Shown piece by piece: positions 24,823-37,163 of a stretch of DNA of 64,000 bases. A model generated the notes under the pieces. The model saw only the letters and a list, made by a program, of their open reading frames with translations. It made no database searches and was not told the DNA's origin. Source of the DNA: Phalacrocorax aristotelis (Eukaryota; Chordata; Aves; Suliformes; Phalacrocoracidae); contig NC_134279.1 in NCBI RefSeq assembly GCF_949628215.1, forward strand, positions 14,056,041-14,120,040, written 5' to 3'. The number at the start of each line of letters is the position of its first letter. The first letter of the stretch is position 1. The position numbers and the translations under genes were made by a program.

Positions 24823-27800
24823 TTACTGGGAGAGGAGCTGGTCTGCCTCGTGCAAATGACGCCAGGGCGTAACGCCAGCTTTCACGCCTTTTTGGGAGGA
24901 TTGACGTCGGTAAGCTTTGCAATCAGGGAGCCGACCGCTACAGAGCCTAAAATCCGCGTTAAGGCACTTTAGGAAGGCTGGCCAGCTCAAAGGGCTACTC
25001 TTACTCTTGCTGACAAAGGGATAGGAGGGACCCTCTTTTACGCTGGACGTTAACTTCTGGCACCTATTGGTCGCGCCGCCTAGAGCGGGTGCGTTCACTT
25101 TCCCACCTGGTGCCCGGAAACAATAGCCAGGCGGTCGGCGTGGCTTTGGAAGCCTGGCAGGATCCCACCGGGACTGCTAGTATTGGCTGAGGAAGGGCTG
25201 CCAAAGGCAACCTGAGCCCAACAGCCTCTTCACGGTGGGGCGTCGGCATCGGCGCCATTGGTCGGGTTTTTTCTCTTCCATGTCGGCGTGAGCTTGGGCC
25301 TTTTGGGACATTCGAGGAGAGACGTCAAGAGGAGCGCGATTTTTTGAGACTGTCTCGCCGGCAGCAGGGGAGGCCAAGGAAGGCATTTGGGTCCCGGCCC
25401 TGGCCCTGTGGGTGAACTAGAGCCGACGGTGAAATTCCCCATTGGCTTTTGTAAGCCTGCGAGAGGAACATTTTTAGACGCGTTAGGATGCTTGGGAAAA
25501 GCACAGCTTATGTTTTACTGGGAGAGGAGCCGGTCTGCCTCGTGCAAATGACGCCAGGGCGTAACGCCAGCTTTCAGGCCTTTTTGGGAGGAATGACGTC
25601 GGTAAGCTTTGCAATCAGGGAGCCGACCGCTACAGAGCCTAAAATCCGCGTTAAAGCACTTTAGGAAGGCTGGCCAGCTCAAAGGGCTACTCTTACTCTT
25701 GCTGACAAAGGGATAGGAGGGACCCTCTTTTACGCAGGACGTTAACTTCTGGCACCTATTGGTCGCGCCGCCTAGAGCGGGTGCGTTCACTTTCCCACCT
25801 GGTGCCCGGAAACAATAGCCAGGCGGTCGGCGTGGCTTTGGAAGCCTGGCAGGATCCCACCGGGACTGCTAGTATTGGCTGAGGAAGGGCTGCCAAAGGC
25901 AACCTGAGCCCAACAGCCTCTTCACGGTGGGGCGTCGGCATCGGCGCCATTGGTCGGGTTTTTTCTCTTCCATGTCGGCGTGAGCTTGGGCCTTTTGGGA
26001 CATTCGAGGAGAGACGTCAAGAGGAGCGCGATTTTTTGAGACTGTCTCGCCGGCAGCAGGGGAGGCCAAGGAAGGAATTTGGGTCCCGGCCCTGGCCCTG
26101 TGGGTGAACTAGAGCCGTCGGTGAAATTCCCCATTGGCTTTTGTAAGCCTGCGAGAGGAACAGTTTTAGACGCGTTAGGATGCTTGGGAAAAGCACAGCT
26201 TATGTTTTACTGGGAGAGGAGCCGGTCTGCCTCGTGCAAATGACGCCAGGGCGTAACGCCAGCTTTCACGCCTTTTTGGGAGGAATGACGTCGGTAAGCT
26301 TTGCAATCAGGGAGCCGACCGCTACAGAGCCTAAAATCCGCGTTAAGGCACTTTAGGAAGGCTGGCCAGCTCAAAGGGCTGCTCTTACTCTTGCTGACAA
26401 AGGGATAGGAGGGACCCTCTTTTACGCAGGACGTTAACTTCTGGCACCTATTGGTCGCGCCGCCTAGAGCGGGTGCGTTCACTTTCCCACCTGGTGCCCG
26501 GAAACAATAGCCAGGCGGTCGGCGTGGCTTTGGAAGCCTGGCAGGATCCCACCGGGACTGCTAGTATTGGCTGAGGAAGGGCTGCCAAAGGCAACCTGAG
26601 CCCAACAGCCTCTTCACGGTGGGGCGTCGGCATCGGCGCCATTGGTCGGGTTTTTTCTCTTCCATGTCGGCGTGAGCTTGGGCCTTTTGGGACATTCGAG
26701 GAGAGACGTCAAGAGGAGGGCGATTTTTTGAGACTGTCTCGCCGGCAGCAGGGGAGGCCAAGGAAGGAATTTGGGTCCCGGCCCTGGCCCTGTGGGTGAA
26801 CTAGAGCCGACGGTGAAATTCCCCATTGGCTTTTATAAGCCTGCGAGAGGAACAGTTTTAGACGCGTTAGGATGCTTGGGAAAAGCACAGCTTATGTTTT
26901 ACTGGGAGAGGAGCTGGTCTGCCTCGTGCAAATGACGCCAGGGCGTAACGCCAGCTTTCACGCCTTTTTGGGAGGATTGACGTCGGTAAGCTTTGCAATC
27001 AGGGAGCCGACCGCTACAGAGCCTAAAATCCGCGTTAAAGCACTTTAGGAAGGCTGGCCAGCTCAAAGGGCTACTCTTACTCTTGCTGACAAAGGGATAG
27101 GAGGGACCCTCTTTTACGCTGGACGTTAACTTCTGGCACCTATTGGTCGCGCCGCCTAGAGCGGGTGCGTTCACTTTCCCACCTGGTGCCCGGAAACAAT
27201 AGCCAGGCGGTCGGCGTGGCTTTGGAAGCCTGGCAGGATCCCACCGGGACTGCTAGTATTGGCTGAGGAAGGGCTGCCAAAGGCAACCTGAGCCCAACAG
27301 CCTCTTCACGGTGGGGCGTCGGCATCGGCGCCATTGGTCGGGTTTTTTCTCTTCCATGTCGGCGTGAGCTTGGGCCTTTTGGGACATTCGAGGAGAGACG
27401 TCAAGAGGAGCGCGATTTTTTGAGACTGTCTCGCCGGCAGCAGGGGAGGCCAAGGAAGGAATTTGGGTCCCGGCCCTGGCCCTGTGGGTGAACTAGAGCC
27501 GACGGTGAAATTCCCCATTGGCTTTTGTAAGCCTGCGAGAGGAACAGTTTTAGACGCGTTAGGATGCTTGGGAAAAGCACAGCTTATGTTTTACTGGGAG
27601 AGGAGCCGGTCTGCCTCGTGCAAATGACGCCAGGGCGTAACGCCAGCTTTCACGCCTTTTTGGGAGGAATGACGTCGGTAAGCTTTGCAATCAGGGAGCC
27701 GACCGCTACAGAGCCTAAAATCCGCGTTAAGGCACTTTAGGAAGGCTGGCCAGCTCAAAGGGCTACTCTTACTCTTGCTGACAAAGGGATAGGAGGGACC

Positions 27801-28001
27801 CTCTTTTACGCAGGACGTTAACTTCTGGCACCTATTGGTCGCGCCGCCTAGAGCGGGTGCGTTCACTTTCCCACCTGGTGCCCGGAAACAATAGCCAGGC
27901 GGTCGGCGTGGCTTTGGAAGCCTGGCAGGATCCCACCGGGACTGCTAGTATTGGCTGAGGAAGGGCTGCCAAAGGCAACCTGAGCCCAACAGCCTTTTCA
28001 C
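24823..28001. repeat. Edge monomers of the array, outside the regular higher-order repeat
   Basis: About 4.6 monomers next to the non-repeat flank, without a clear seven-unit order. Unit-specific changes are frequent here and just to the left: CCGGATCC near 23775, GCTTTTTTGG near 24194, GGCTGCTC near 24303 and 26380, AGGTGGTCGG near 24439, GGCATTTGGG near 25384 and CCGTCGGTG near 26117. The final unit is cut about 310 bp after its CAGGGAGCC landmark. Confidence 0.8.
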
Positions 28002-29006
28002 ACACTGTGTAACCAAAAGAGCTCTTGGGTGGTCATAGCCCCCTTGCTGCCCACCCCCTACTTTGGATAACTGAACAGCTTGCAGCACTGGCTGATCTTT
28101 TCCTTGGTAAAACATTTTTATTCCACAGGCACTGAGATGCAAGGCTGATGAGTAATTGCTTTATTTTTCCTTAAGTACTGAGAAAATCTGAAGCTGGAAG
28201 GCACAGGGCTGGATTTTTCATAGTGTCACAGGATTTGGAGGGGGGTTTAACAGATCTCTGATTCTGCTCACATCTTTGATATCATTGGTGAGCTTGAACA
28301 AGATTAGTAAGCAACTATATACAGGCATATTTTTCCAAATTTCTGCGGAGCCACTCAGAGAGTAAGTAGAGATGGATGTGCTGAAGCATCAGGCTTTAGC
28401 CTGGGTCACACCTGTCACAGTTTAACTGGAATAAGGCAGCACTGATTTACCAGGGTGGAGTTGGGAAATCGGAGATTTTCATTGCAGTTACATGGCTGTT
28501 GTGTTGCATATGGAGACTGTACTCACACAACCTCTTGAGGGGGGCTTCACTTTAGTCTCTCTTCCTGTGCACTGACTGGGCTATCTCAGGCCATGACAGG
28601 CTGAACATGGGTAACTACTCTCAGGATTTGCACAAAGTTGTCAATGAACACTATGCCATGTCCCCAGAAGCTTTACAGAAAGTTTGAGTTCCCAAAACCT
28701 GTCAAGATTCTTGTATGCTCCTACTAGCTCTTAACCATGATCTCTTATCTGTCATTAAATGAAGAAACACCAAGATACAGAAGCAGCATGTGACAATTGC
28801 GATGACAGGCAGCAATTAGAGCCTGCATTGGCCCTTTCCTGAGAAATCTGCACGGGCTGGAAGACAGTACAAACTTTACTGCTGTGTGAAAGGAACACAG
28901 GGTGTGACACTGGGTTTTCTTCCTAGTGCAATACTATCTCTGGAGTGTAGAAAGCCTCTTACATTGCACCTTCTGGTAATTATCTCTCTTCTGTGTGTCT
29001 CCTCAG
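28002..29006. other. Unique spacer between satellite edge and first coding exon
   Basis: About 1 kb of ordinary AT-rich sequence with almost no CpG. It starts with a short inverted repeat at the junction (ACACACTGTGT). I see no repeat family, CpG island or TATA-type promoter, and no 5' untranslated exon that I could support. The last 20 bases form the pyrimidine-rich acceptor (ending CTCCTCAG) of the first coding exon, so any upstream non-coding exon and promoter must lie elsewhere, possibly beyond or within the array. Confidence 0.6.
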
Positions 29007-29189
29007 GAAAGGATGCCACAGACACCTCCCTTTGCAGCTATGTTTGACAGCAGCGGCTACAACAGGAACCTGTATCAGTCAAAAGAGGGCAACTATGGAG
29101 GGCTGTATTACCATGACAACAACCTCCTTTCACGGTCTCTGGAAGCTCTGATTCAGCACTTAGTACCCAATGTAGATTACTGTCCTGAT
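29007..29189 (+). CDS. RASGEF1B: RASGEF1B-like coding exon 1 (start codon at 29013)
   Basis: Acceptor CTCCTCAG ends at 29006 and donor GTAAGT starts at 29190. The ATG at 29013 opens 59 codons beginning MPQTPPFAAMF, the characteristic RASGEF1B N-terminus, followed by GGLYYHDNNLL and LEALIQHLVPNVDY, which starts the REM domain. An in-frame ATG at 28995 lies upstream of the acceptor and is not expected in spliced mRNA. Phase 0 end. DYCPD replaces the usual DYYPD. Confidence 0.85.
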
Positions 29190-30964
29190 GTAAGTCTATA
29201 CACCCAGCTAACTATATGACTAAGCCTGATGCATCTCTTAAGAGGGAACTTCCACATGTGCAGTAAAAGCAGAATGTGTCACATCAAATTGTTAAGGAAG
29301 GGGTTCGAGTGACTGATCAGCACTCATAGGATAAGCATGCTTTGTGTGAGTGCAGCATGCAGTAACTCACCTGACTTCGGAAGTCTAATTATTACTCCTA
29401 TTGTGAGGTATGCAACCCCGGTGACTCATTTATAAAGCAAGTACCAGCGTGGCTTACTGTTTGATGGATTGTGTGTACCATTAACCCTTAAAAAATCTGT
29501 CAGGCAAGTTGAGCAGAAACACATGACCACTGGTATGACAGGATTAATATATTTAGTTTGAAAAACAAACAGGTTTTAATGCATATTTCCAAATGCTTAT
29601 CTGAGGTCCACATGTATCTTGTAATTAGCAACTGAACTGTTGAAGTAGTACTACACCGTTGGGAATCAGCAGAGGCTGGACAAGAGAACAGGACATTTGT
29701 CATCTGAGAATTTTTGGCCTGTCTAGATGCATCCATAGACTGAGACATTTTATGTAATTCTTCAAAAAGAAGAATGATACCAAAAAGTTGGAGGGAACAG
29801 TTGGGGATGATGAAAGCACATGTCTGCTTGTTGAAAGGCTCCTGCTGAAGATATAAGTCCACTTATGTTCAGCTTCTGTTATTATCATAGATCTATTCAT
29901 GTTTCCAAGACAGGATCTTTTTTAATTTGGGTCAGAGTTAACAGCAGCACAGGACCATGCTTAAGCTAGTGCTTATCCATTAATGATTAATGTAAAATTT
30001 AAACATATAGCAATTTAGACGCCAACTGGTCAAACAGGATAACTATTCCCAGTCCCTAGAACAGGAACATTGTAGAATCTATCTTGTGGGTGCCATAAAT
30101 ACTTAATTACTGGCAATGTGGGGACTAGAGTGGATATTTTGAACATCCATCTCACAATGAGTTTATATCATGATATATGAAAAATTAAAGCAAAATAAGG
30201 AGCCTCCTCTTCTAACGTCAGAATGAGTTACTAATTTTTATTCTGTAAAATTAAGGTAGGTATTTCCCTCCACTTTCACCCAGGAAACAAGCAATACTAT
30301 GAAAAATGAACAGTATTTGGGTATTCTTAATGGAAGAACGAGGTCATAGTGTGTAGATTACTGAGGTCAGACAGGCAAATACAATGGTGTATGTGGCGTA
30401 ATTGAGTCAGCTCAACAATTTGGTCAACTGGCATCTTTTTTTTTCTTTTTGTGAAGACTATTTATTTTCACTAGCAATGTGGAAGCAGACAAGATTTCCC
30501 TGTTGGTATTCTAGTAGACTTCAGCAATTCAAGTAGCTTGGATTTGCAGCATAAATTTAATTCTATTGTTGGGCTAGAAAGATTTATGTAATCTGGTAAT
30601 GGCTCTTGCAAAGGTTTACTGTACAGCAAGGGAAGATGAGTTGAAATTTTATTCTGAATAATTTCAGGTACTGAGCTTGTAATAAGGCTGTGTGCAATAG
30701 GAGAGCTAAACCAGCCCTGCCCTGCCTTGTTTTGGTTAAATATTGCATACCTGGGCTCAAGCACAAATTTGTAACACCGATTCTGGAGCAATGACAAGTG
30801 TTAAATTAAATGCTTACTACTGTAGTAATAGCTCTTGGCACAGTCAAATGCAAAGCTTTCTTCTGCAGATAATAAAGTATTAGGAACTGATTTCAGGAAT
30901 GCATTTTGAGAAAATGTATAACTGGTAGTAGTTTATCCCTTTCCCGTCTTCCTCTTGTTAGCAG

Positions 30965-31087
30965 AGGACATACATCTTCACCTTCCTTCTAAGTTCACGC
31001 CTGTTCATGCATCCATATGAGCTCATGGCCAAAGTCTGCTATCTGTGCACTGAGCAGCAGAGACTAAGTGAGCCTGGCCTGGACAAG
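30965..31087 (+). CDS. RASGEF1B: RASGEF1B-like coding exon 2
   Basis: 41 codons, phase 0 to 0, starting RTYIFTFLLSSRLFMHPYEL and ending EPGLDK. Acceptor GTTAGCAG and donor GTATGA. This is REM-domain sequence and is highly conserved in the family. The preceding intron of 1.8 kb shows no recognisable element. Confidence 0.85.
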
Positions 31088-32073
31088 GTATGATCCCTCA
31101 CTCTTATGTACTCCTGTTAATTCCAGCCAAATGTCTCTACCCTACCCACAGTAAAATGTTCCTATTCAAGAGAGTCCTGAGCAGGATTAAACAGATTGAA
31201 AACCTCATATAAGCAACTAGAATTTGACCTTTATATACTGACATTAATGGGAAATTTCCACACTGCTCAGCCTGTCATCTGTGAAGACTATTGGTGCTGC
31301 TGCATGGTTTGTTTTACTAATACATGGGCCAGAAGCAAAAGTACTTGCTGTTAATGATGTATCCTGCACTGACCCTGCAGTTGTTGTTTCAGGGTTCCAA
31401 ACATCTTGACGTATAATGCCAAAACGTTGGAAAGACATAAGAATGAATTAAGCACACCAGTGAGAATTACACTGACCTGTCTCCCATGCTTAAGCTGCAC
31501 TCTTGCTACAGTCTTTGCAGAGTGGCTTAGACTGCTGGCCCCTTTGCATGGGAATGTGTGTTTTTTTCTGTGTCATGTCTAGAGTTGAAAGGGAGTAGGA
31601 TTTGGACATTTGGACAGAACCTCCACCTCAGCAGAAAATGATACAAATCAAATTAATATACTTGAATAATTCCACTGCTTTCTCACTATAAGGTATATTT
31701 CGTGCATAAGTCTTGGCAGAACTGGAGCTTATCAATTTCATTGTTGATAGTTAGCCATATGTTATAGAAACACTAATAAATGTCTTGCACTGAGACACTC
31801 CTGATGATAAGGGGAATTTTTCTAAGAGTTCCACCTACCTGGGGCCTAATTTCCGGGTCAGTTAAGCCAATTAAAGTGACTTCATTGGCTTCAATGGGTA
31901 TTGGCTCTGGCCTGTAATCCAATGCTGAATTAAATTAAGGTTAAAAATTTAACTGACCTTCATACCCTTATGCTCCACAGTATCCTACAGAAGGGAATTC
32001 TCTTTCCTTTGGGTTAGGTATGTGCTGTATCACTGTTACATGTAACATTCCTCCTCCTCCTCTTTTCAAATAG

Positions 32074-32211
32074 AACCAGGTACAAAAAATTGCACCCAAA
32101 ACGCTGCAGTTGTTGACTGAATGGACAAAGACATTTCCTTATGCTTTCCGAGATGAATGCATGATGAGGAACTTAAAGGAGTTGGCACAAAGAATAGCCA
32201 GTGGTGATAAG
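32074..32211 (+). CDS. RASGEF1B: RASGEF1B-like coding exon 3
   Basis: 46 codons, phase 0 to 0, containing LQLLTEWTKTFPYAF and MMRNLKELAQRIASG. Acceptor TTTCAAATAG and donor GTAAGA are both good. FPYAF and DECMM replace the FPYDF and DERMM that I recall from mammals, suggesting relaxed constraint. Confidence 0.85.
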
Positions 32212-33012
32212 GTAAGATTTCTGCGCACAAAAAGGCATTCCTTTAATGCTTTGATAGTGCAAGTCTGTTCTTAATAGCATCGTATGACTCTGCATGGCTA
32301 AGCTAACTTATGAAGGTGCTGGTAGGCAAAAACTTCCGTCTGGTACCTAGGCCTAGGAAGAAACCACAAAGCATAAGCAGATCATTTTCAGAGCACAGGC
32401 AAGGTTCACTGCATCACTAAACCCATGATATAATTGCATATTGTGCAGACAGACACAACTTAGTGGGTGTTAGTTTTTTTTAGTGATTCTGCTTGGAAGA
32501 AACTAGATGAGTTACTGGGAAGCCTTGACATCCCTACTGATATTGATAATTTCTTTGATTTTTGTAAGATGTGTTGGAATTGGGCCTCTGACTTGTAGGT
32601 CAATGGAAGAGTTATAGCAGGTTTGGAAAAAAGTTTCTAAAAGAAAAATGGGCCCGAAAGAATTGTCTGGAGTTTAAAGCAGCAGATATAAACTCAGAAG
32701 CTGTCTCTCATATTCCTTCCTCCGGGTAGAGCACACAAGGAAATCACTTGACCTTTTTCTAAGTCCCAGTTCTCAGATGGAAGTAAAGTTTCACGGAAGT
32801 ATTATGAAATATTTTGATGCTTCACTGATGCTTGTCTTCTAGGTACTGAAATAGAAATAAACTCAGCCAAAAGCCATGGCTTATTCACTTAGTGGAAAGG
32901 CAATTAACAAGGTTTCAACAAGCAGATCATGTGTAGCTGGCGTAATACTAAGATTATAAAAGACACTGGAGTGGCGTTTGAAAGAACTATAAATGCAAAG
33001 AGGTATTGCTAA

Positions 33013-33507
33013 ATGACTGTGCTGGTTTTGGCTGAGAAGGGGTTAATTCTCCTCACTGTGGGGGGTCGGCTACCTTTTCTAGCTTCCCGCGCTCTGCCGC
33101 GTGGTGGGGGGGGGGCTGGGAGGGGCGGGGCCACGGCGGGGGCAGCTGACCCCGACTGGCCAATGGCATGTTCATTCCATACCATGTGACTCCATGACCA
33201 GTATATTGAGGGGGGGCAGGTTGCGGCTCAGAAGCGGCGCGGCGTCGGGTTGGCGGGCGGCTGCGTCGCGTGCAGTTTGTTTCGGCGGTTCGTTCCCCCT
33301 CTCCCTTCCCCTCCCCCAGGGCTTTGCGCCTCTCGTTGTTCTCCTTCACATTGCATTTCTATTGTTGTTTCTTTTAATTTTAATTATTAAACTGTTCTTA
33401 TCCCAACCGACGAGCGTTACCCTTCTGATTCTCTCCCCCATCTACCGGTGGGGGAGTGAGAGAGCGACTGTGTGGGGCTGAGCTGCCGGCTAAACCACGA
33501 CAATGAC
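33013..33507 (+). mobile_element. Solo LTR of an endogenous retrovirus (ERVL-like), with target duplication
   Basis: A 485-bp LTR at 33018-33502 begins TGTGCTGGTTTTGG and ends CCACGACA, flanked on both sides by the 5-bp duplication ATGAC (33013-33017 and 33503-33507). It has a CCAAT box at 33160, a TATA-like TATATT at 33202, a G-run near 33106-33115 and a polyadenylation signal ATTAAA at 33386. No internal retroviral region is present, so this is a solo LTR left by recombination. It lies in intron 3 in the gene's sense orientation. The class is inferred from the 5-bp duplication. Confidence 0.88.
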
Positions 33508-36495
33508 GCTGTGTTTCTAATGTTCCTTAGGGGCTGGTATTCCTTATGTAAGCTTTTGAATAATGATATGAACAAGGCAGCAAAAGGCACATTAACAAGC
33601 ACATAGGTGAGCTTTACTGGGAGTAGTTGTGAGTGCTGCCAAACGCCTGGAAAGATCTTGACAGACTCTAAACAAAGATGGAAGAGAACAAACCTAAACT
33701 GAATTTGGAAGCTGAAATACATATTGATGTGTGAAAGTGGGGAGGGACAAAAGAACATGGGACAAGAGAGTGCGTTGCGGTATGGAAAACAATGAAAAAG
33801 ATACCAAATTTGATGGGCAAGCTTAGAGTTCCTGCAAGATAGCTACAGGAGCCTCTGGACTGTGGAGAGACAATAGGGGTTTGCCTTCATTGTGGGTGTG
33901 CCAGGCAGCACTTTTCCCTGTACAGTGCTCCTACACTGTTGCTTTGTTTCTGGGTACTCTTAATAGGAAGATAGGGAACTTCAGTTCAAGAAAAGTACTA
34001 AGACTGAGGACTCACACTGACTTGGAAAATACCCACTGGCACAAAAAGAGAGAAGGGTGTTCAGCCTGGTGGTGGATGGGTTGGTGGATGCAAGAGTGAA
34101 ATGGCAACAGGGAAGGGTTGTCTACAGTGTTTTTGGCAATACAGGCAGTTTAAACAGCGAAATAATCTACTGAGGGGAAAGGCAGGTCTACTGAGTGCTA
34201 GAAAATGAGCACTAGGGAGCAATCTTACTCTGGCAGTGAGCTATATATCTTTTCTAGCTCTAGCTTTGAGCTTTTTTTTACTTAAAGGTTTCCTTTAGAA
34301 AGACAAAGGGAAAGCAAACACTGCAGTAAATTGACTTGCGTATTGTGAACTGCTTGGAACAGTAAATGGCAAATTCCTTGACCTTGCTTTTCTACGGAGT
34401 GCTTGGATTTGTGCGAGTCATTACCTTGAAGGATACAAAAGAAGCAGTGTTTCCTATTCCTGTTCACTACAGCTTTTCTACTTGTAGCTTCTTATTCCAC
34501 TTCCCAAATTATTGTGCTCTGGTACTGTTAAGAGCTATCAGTAAGGGTCTAATTAAAACTGTTCACCACACTAACATACTGCTGCATCAAAAATAGTCTT
34601 TGGAAAAACTTTGCTGATTCTGTTTTTATCCCTTCTTCTCCCTCAATTCAATTCGATTCCTTCGATTTTTTTCTTCTCTGTGTCCTGAGAGGTCATCATG
34701 CTCATGAGATATTTCTAAATTGTTCTGGTACCTTTTACCATTTAACTGCCCTTAGTTTCAAGGTATATCTTTTGAAACCTTTCCCATCAGCCATTGCCTT
34801 CCATTTCCTGATCAGTTCCATATAAACATCTATCTGTGGCTTTTTCTATGAAACATTTGATGAGTATCCAATCACACCAAAGCTACATCCTGTATCATGA
34901 TGTCTTTTCATGTGCAGCCCAATATTGCACTGTCCTTTCTTCCTGCCGCTCCCTGCTCCACTCCATGATATCATATAGTGAGATTGACTGTGGAAACTCA
35001 TTTAACATATGATATTCCATATCTAGCAGGTAGTAATGGTTCTTCCAGACACAAAGGGCTGACCTTGAGGTGACGTCTCCCATCACTTTCTCATGTGCTA
35101 GCCAATCCTCAGAGGTTTTTAAATATAAATATCAGCATTGTCAGTGTGAATATAGAATCAGAAATGAGACTATGGGACAAAATAAGTGGAAAGGAGAAAC
35201 CTAATATAGAAGATGACCATATGTTTAATATCTCATTGTTAAAAGACATATTCTGCAAGTTCATTGGTGTTTTGTTAAATATATATATGATATTCAAAAA
35301 TGCATGAGATTAAGTAATGGCCCAGCAGCAAAGACCTGTTGTGGGTAGAAAACACAGTACATCTTTATCCTTGCACAGAATGCCTCAAGGTCACTGCCTC
35401 TTTGCTCAAGAGCAGACTGAGGCTCAAAAGAGCAGAGGGGTGTTGGTTTTGTGGGCTGAGGTACATCTGTGAGGTGTGAGAGGAAACTGGCATTTCCTTC
35501 TGCCGTTGTGCCAGGAGGATTTTACCTCATCCCTGGACAGAGGGATGTTCGTTATATTGAACTGCTGTTAGATCAGATGTGGGCTAATTACCCTGATTTC
35601 TTGTTCTGGTTTGGAGGGTATCTGTGCCGGTTTGCCTTTTCTCTGTGGTTTTCCATCTAGAGAAGCAGACTGAACAGAATTAGGTGGTTCAGCTTTGTAT
35701 CTTCACCCATTTTCTCCCTGATTTTGTTGACAGTTCTGGGTTGACATGAACCACAAATCCAGGCAACATTTATTTTTTTGCTTTGAAGCTTAACTCACTG
35801 ATTATTAAGTGATTTCCATCAGTAGCCAGAATTCATCCTAGGTATTTTAGATTATTTTTTCCATTCTCAGTTGATTAACAGCCAGGCAAGAAAATCCTTC
35901 ATAAAGTTCTCTCACATGAAATTTGTCTAGAAAATCAAAACACATCTAAGCAGAAAGCAATTATTTACCATGTAACAAGACAAGTTCAGCCTTGGTTGAA
36001 CACAACTGACTTCAAGAATGAATCTCACCCAAGACAGTGCTGTTGTATTTGAGTAAATTTGGAAATCCATATAAATAGCAGCTTTGGAGGGCATGACGAA
36101 TTAATTAGAATACAGGAAACATTCCTGCCTTGGACTGATCATACCATACTGTGCTGCAGCCAATAGATTTTGGATGCTCTTTTTTTCAGCCACTTAGGTT
36201 TTGCTTTCATGGCTTTAGGATGGTATCTGGAAATGGGAAGACTAACCACCTTGCGGTCAGTTACACAGATCTATCTACTTCAGAGTCAAGTCCTGCTTCT
36301 ACTTAAATTTGTCACTCCTGTTAACTTAAACCCCCACATGGAAAGGCCTGCAAGGTTTAAGAAAAGAGGTGGTTTTATTATTTTCTCCTTTTCTCAGATT
36401 TACCAGAAGTTTTAACTCTGACTTCAGTGAAACTAGTCTTGGTTTATTCCAGCGAGAAGCAGGCCCTTTCTTCATCATTGAATGACCTTATATTA

Positions 36496-36800
36496 CAGAA
36501 TCATAGAATGGTAGGGGTTGGAAGGGACCTCTGGAGATCATCTTGTCTAACCCCCCTGATTGAACAGGGAGGACAGGACTGCATCCAGGTGGGTTGTGAA
36601 TATTGTCAGGGAAGGAGACTTCACAACCTCTCTGGACATCCTGTCCCACTGCTCTGTCACCCTCACAGTAAAGTTTTTTCTCATATTTAAGTGGAACTTC
36701 CTGTGTTCCAGCTTGTGCCCATTGTCCCTTGTCCTGTCATTGGGCACCACTGAAAAGAGCCCATCCCCATCCTCCTGACACCCACCCTTGACACCCATCC
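36496..36800 (-). mobile_element. CR1 LINE 3'-end fragment, reverse orientation
   Basis: Begins CAGAATCATAGAATGG, the reverse complement of the CR1 3' end, then GGTTGGAAGGGACCTCTGGA, which is diagnostic of avian CR1. On the minus strand the translation has the usual C-terminal flavour (RDNGHKLEHRKFHLNMRKNF). It is 5'-truncated, as most CR1 copies are. It sits in intron 3, antisense to the gene. The left boundary (3' end of the element) is clear; the right one is approximate. Confidence 0.85.
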
Positions 36801-37163
36801 TCTTGACACTCATATTGTTTTCTCCTGTGGTCTTAAGCAGGAGAAGATGGAGTATTTTCATTTCTTGTATTTTGACCGGTGATTGGTGGTACTTTTCATG
36901 CAGTAGATTATGCATGACTTTTCTGCTGTTCCTTGAGCTAACTGGATCACTGTTGAATCTGGGGGACAATCAGTGTTTAAATCCTCAGCTGGATTCCTTT
37001 TGGTCTGATGAAATACCAGTAATAGAAACTCTCATAGTAGAGCATCTCTTAAAGTTAACAACAAATACAGGTATTAGCATCAATCTGGTTTGGTGTCATG
37101 CAGACTTTAATACTATCTTCTCACATTTTGAAAACATCTCCCAGTTGTTTCATGTCATGACAG

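Larger units (their letters stand above)
1..28001. repeat. CpG-rich macrosatellite array, 692/693-bp unit, about 40.4 copies
   Basis: Head-to-tail tandem repeat. The same landmark (CAGGGAGCCGACCGC) recurs at 1, 693, 1386 and so on every 692 or 693 bp to the edge, where the unit is lost after AGCCTTTTCAC. The one-base length difference is mainly a run of six versus seven T after GGCGA. Units differ by a limited set of shared substitutions: GAGCCGG/GAGCTGG, TTAAAGC/TTAAGGC/TTCAAGC, ACGCTGG/ACGCAGG, CTAGTATT/CTACTATT, CCCATTGG/CCCAATGG. One unit holds about 40 CpGs by hand count at about 55-58% GC. Every unit has one GGATCC, one AAGCTT and one ACGCGT site. The array runs off the left edge, so its full length is unknown. 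It is not the A/T-tract-rich XhoI-type W satellite of chicken, and I recognise no other named satellite. Confidence 0.98.

Noticed and set aside
1..28001. Ribosomal RNA, tRNA cluster, CRISPR array or coding mega-repeat
   Set aside because: No rRNA core sequences, no tRNA arms, no short repeat/spacer alternation, and no frame that crosses whole units.
1..28001. Known chicken W-chromosome XhoI or EcoRI satellite families
   Set aside because: Those are built from about 21-bp units with A and T tracts; this unit has no such internal periodicity and is CpG-rich. W linkage therefore remains only a hypothesis.
30471..30797. 108-codon minus-strand frame in intron 1
   Set aside because: No recognisable domain, antisense to the gene, and typical of chance frames in AT-rich introns.
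36547..36969. 140-codon minus-strand frame as a host gene
   Set aside because: Its recognisable half is CR1 3'-end translation and the rest is chance extension.
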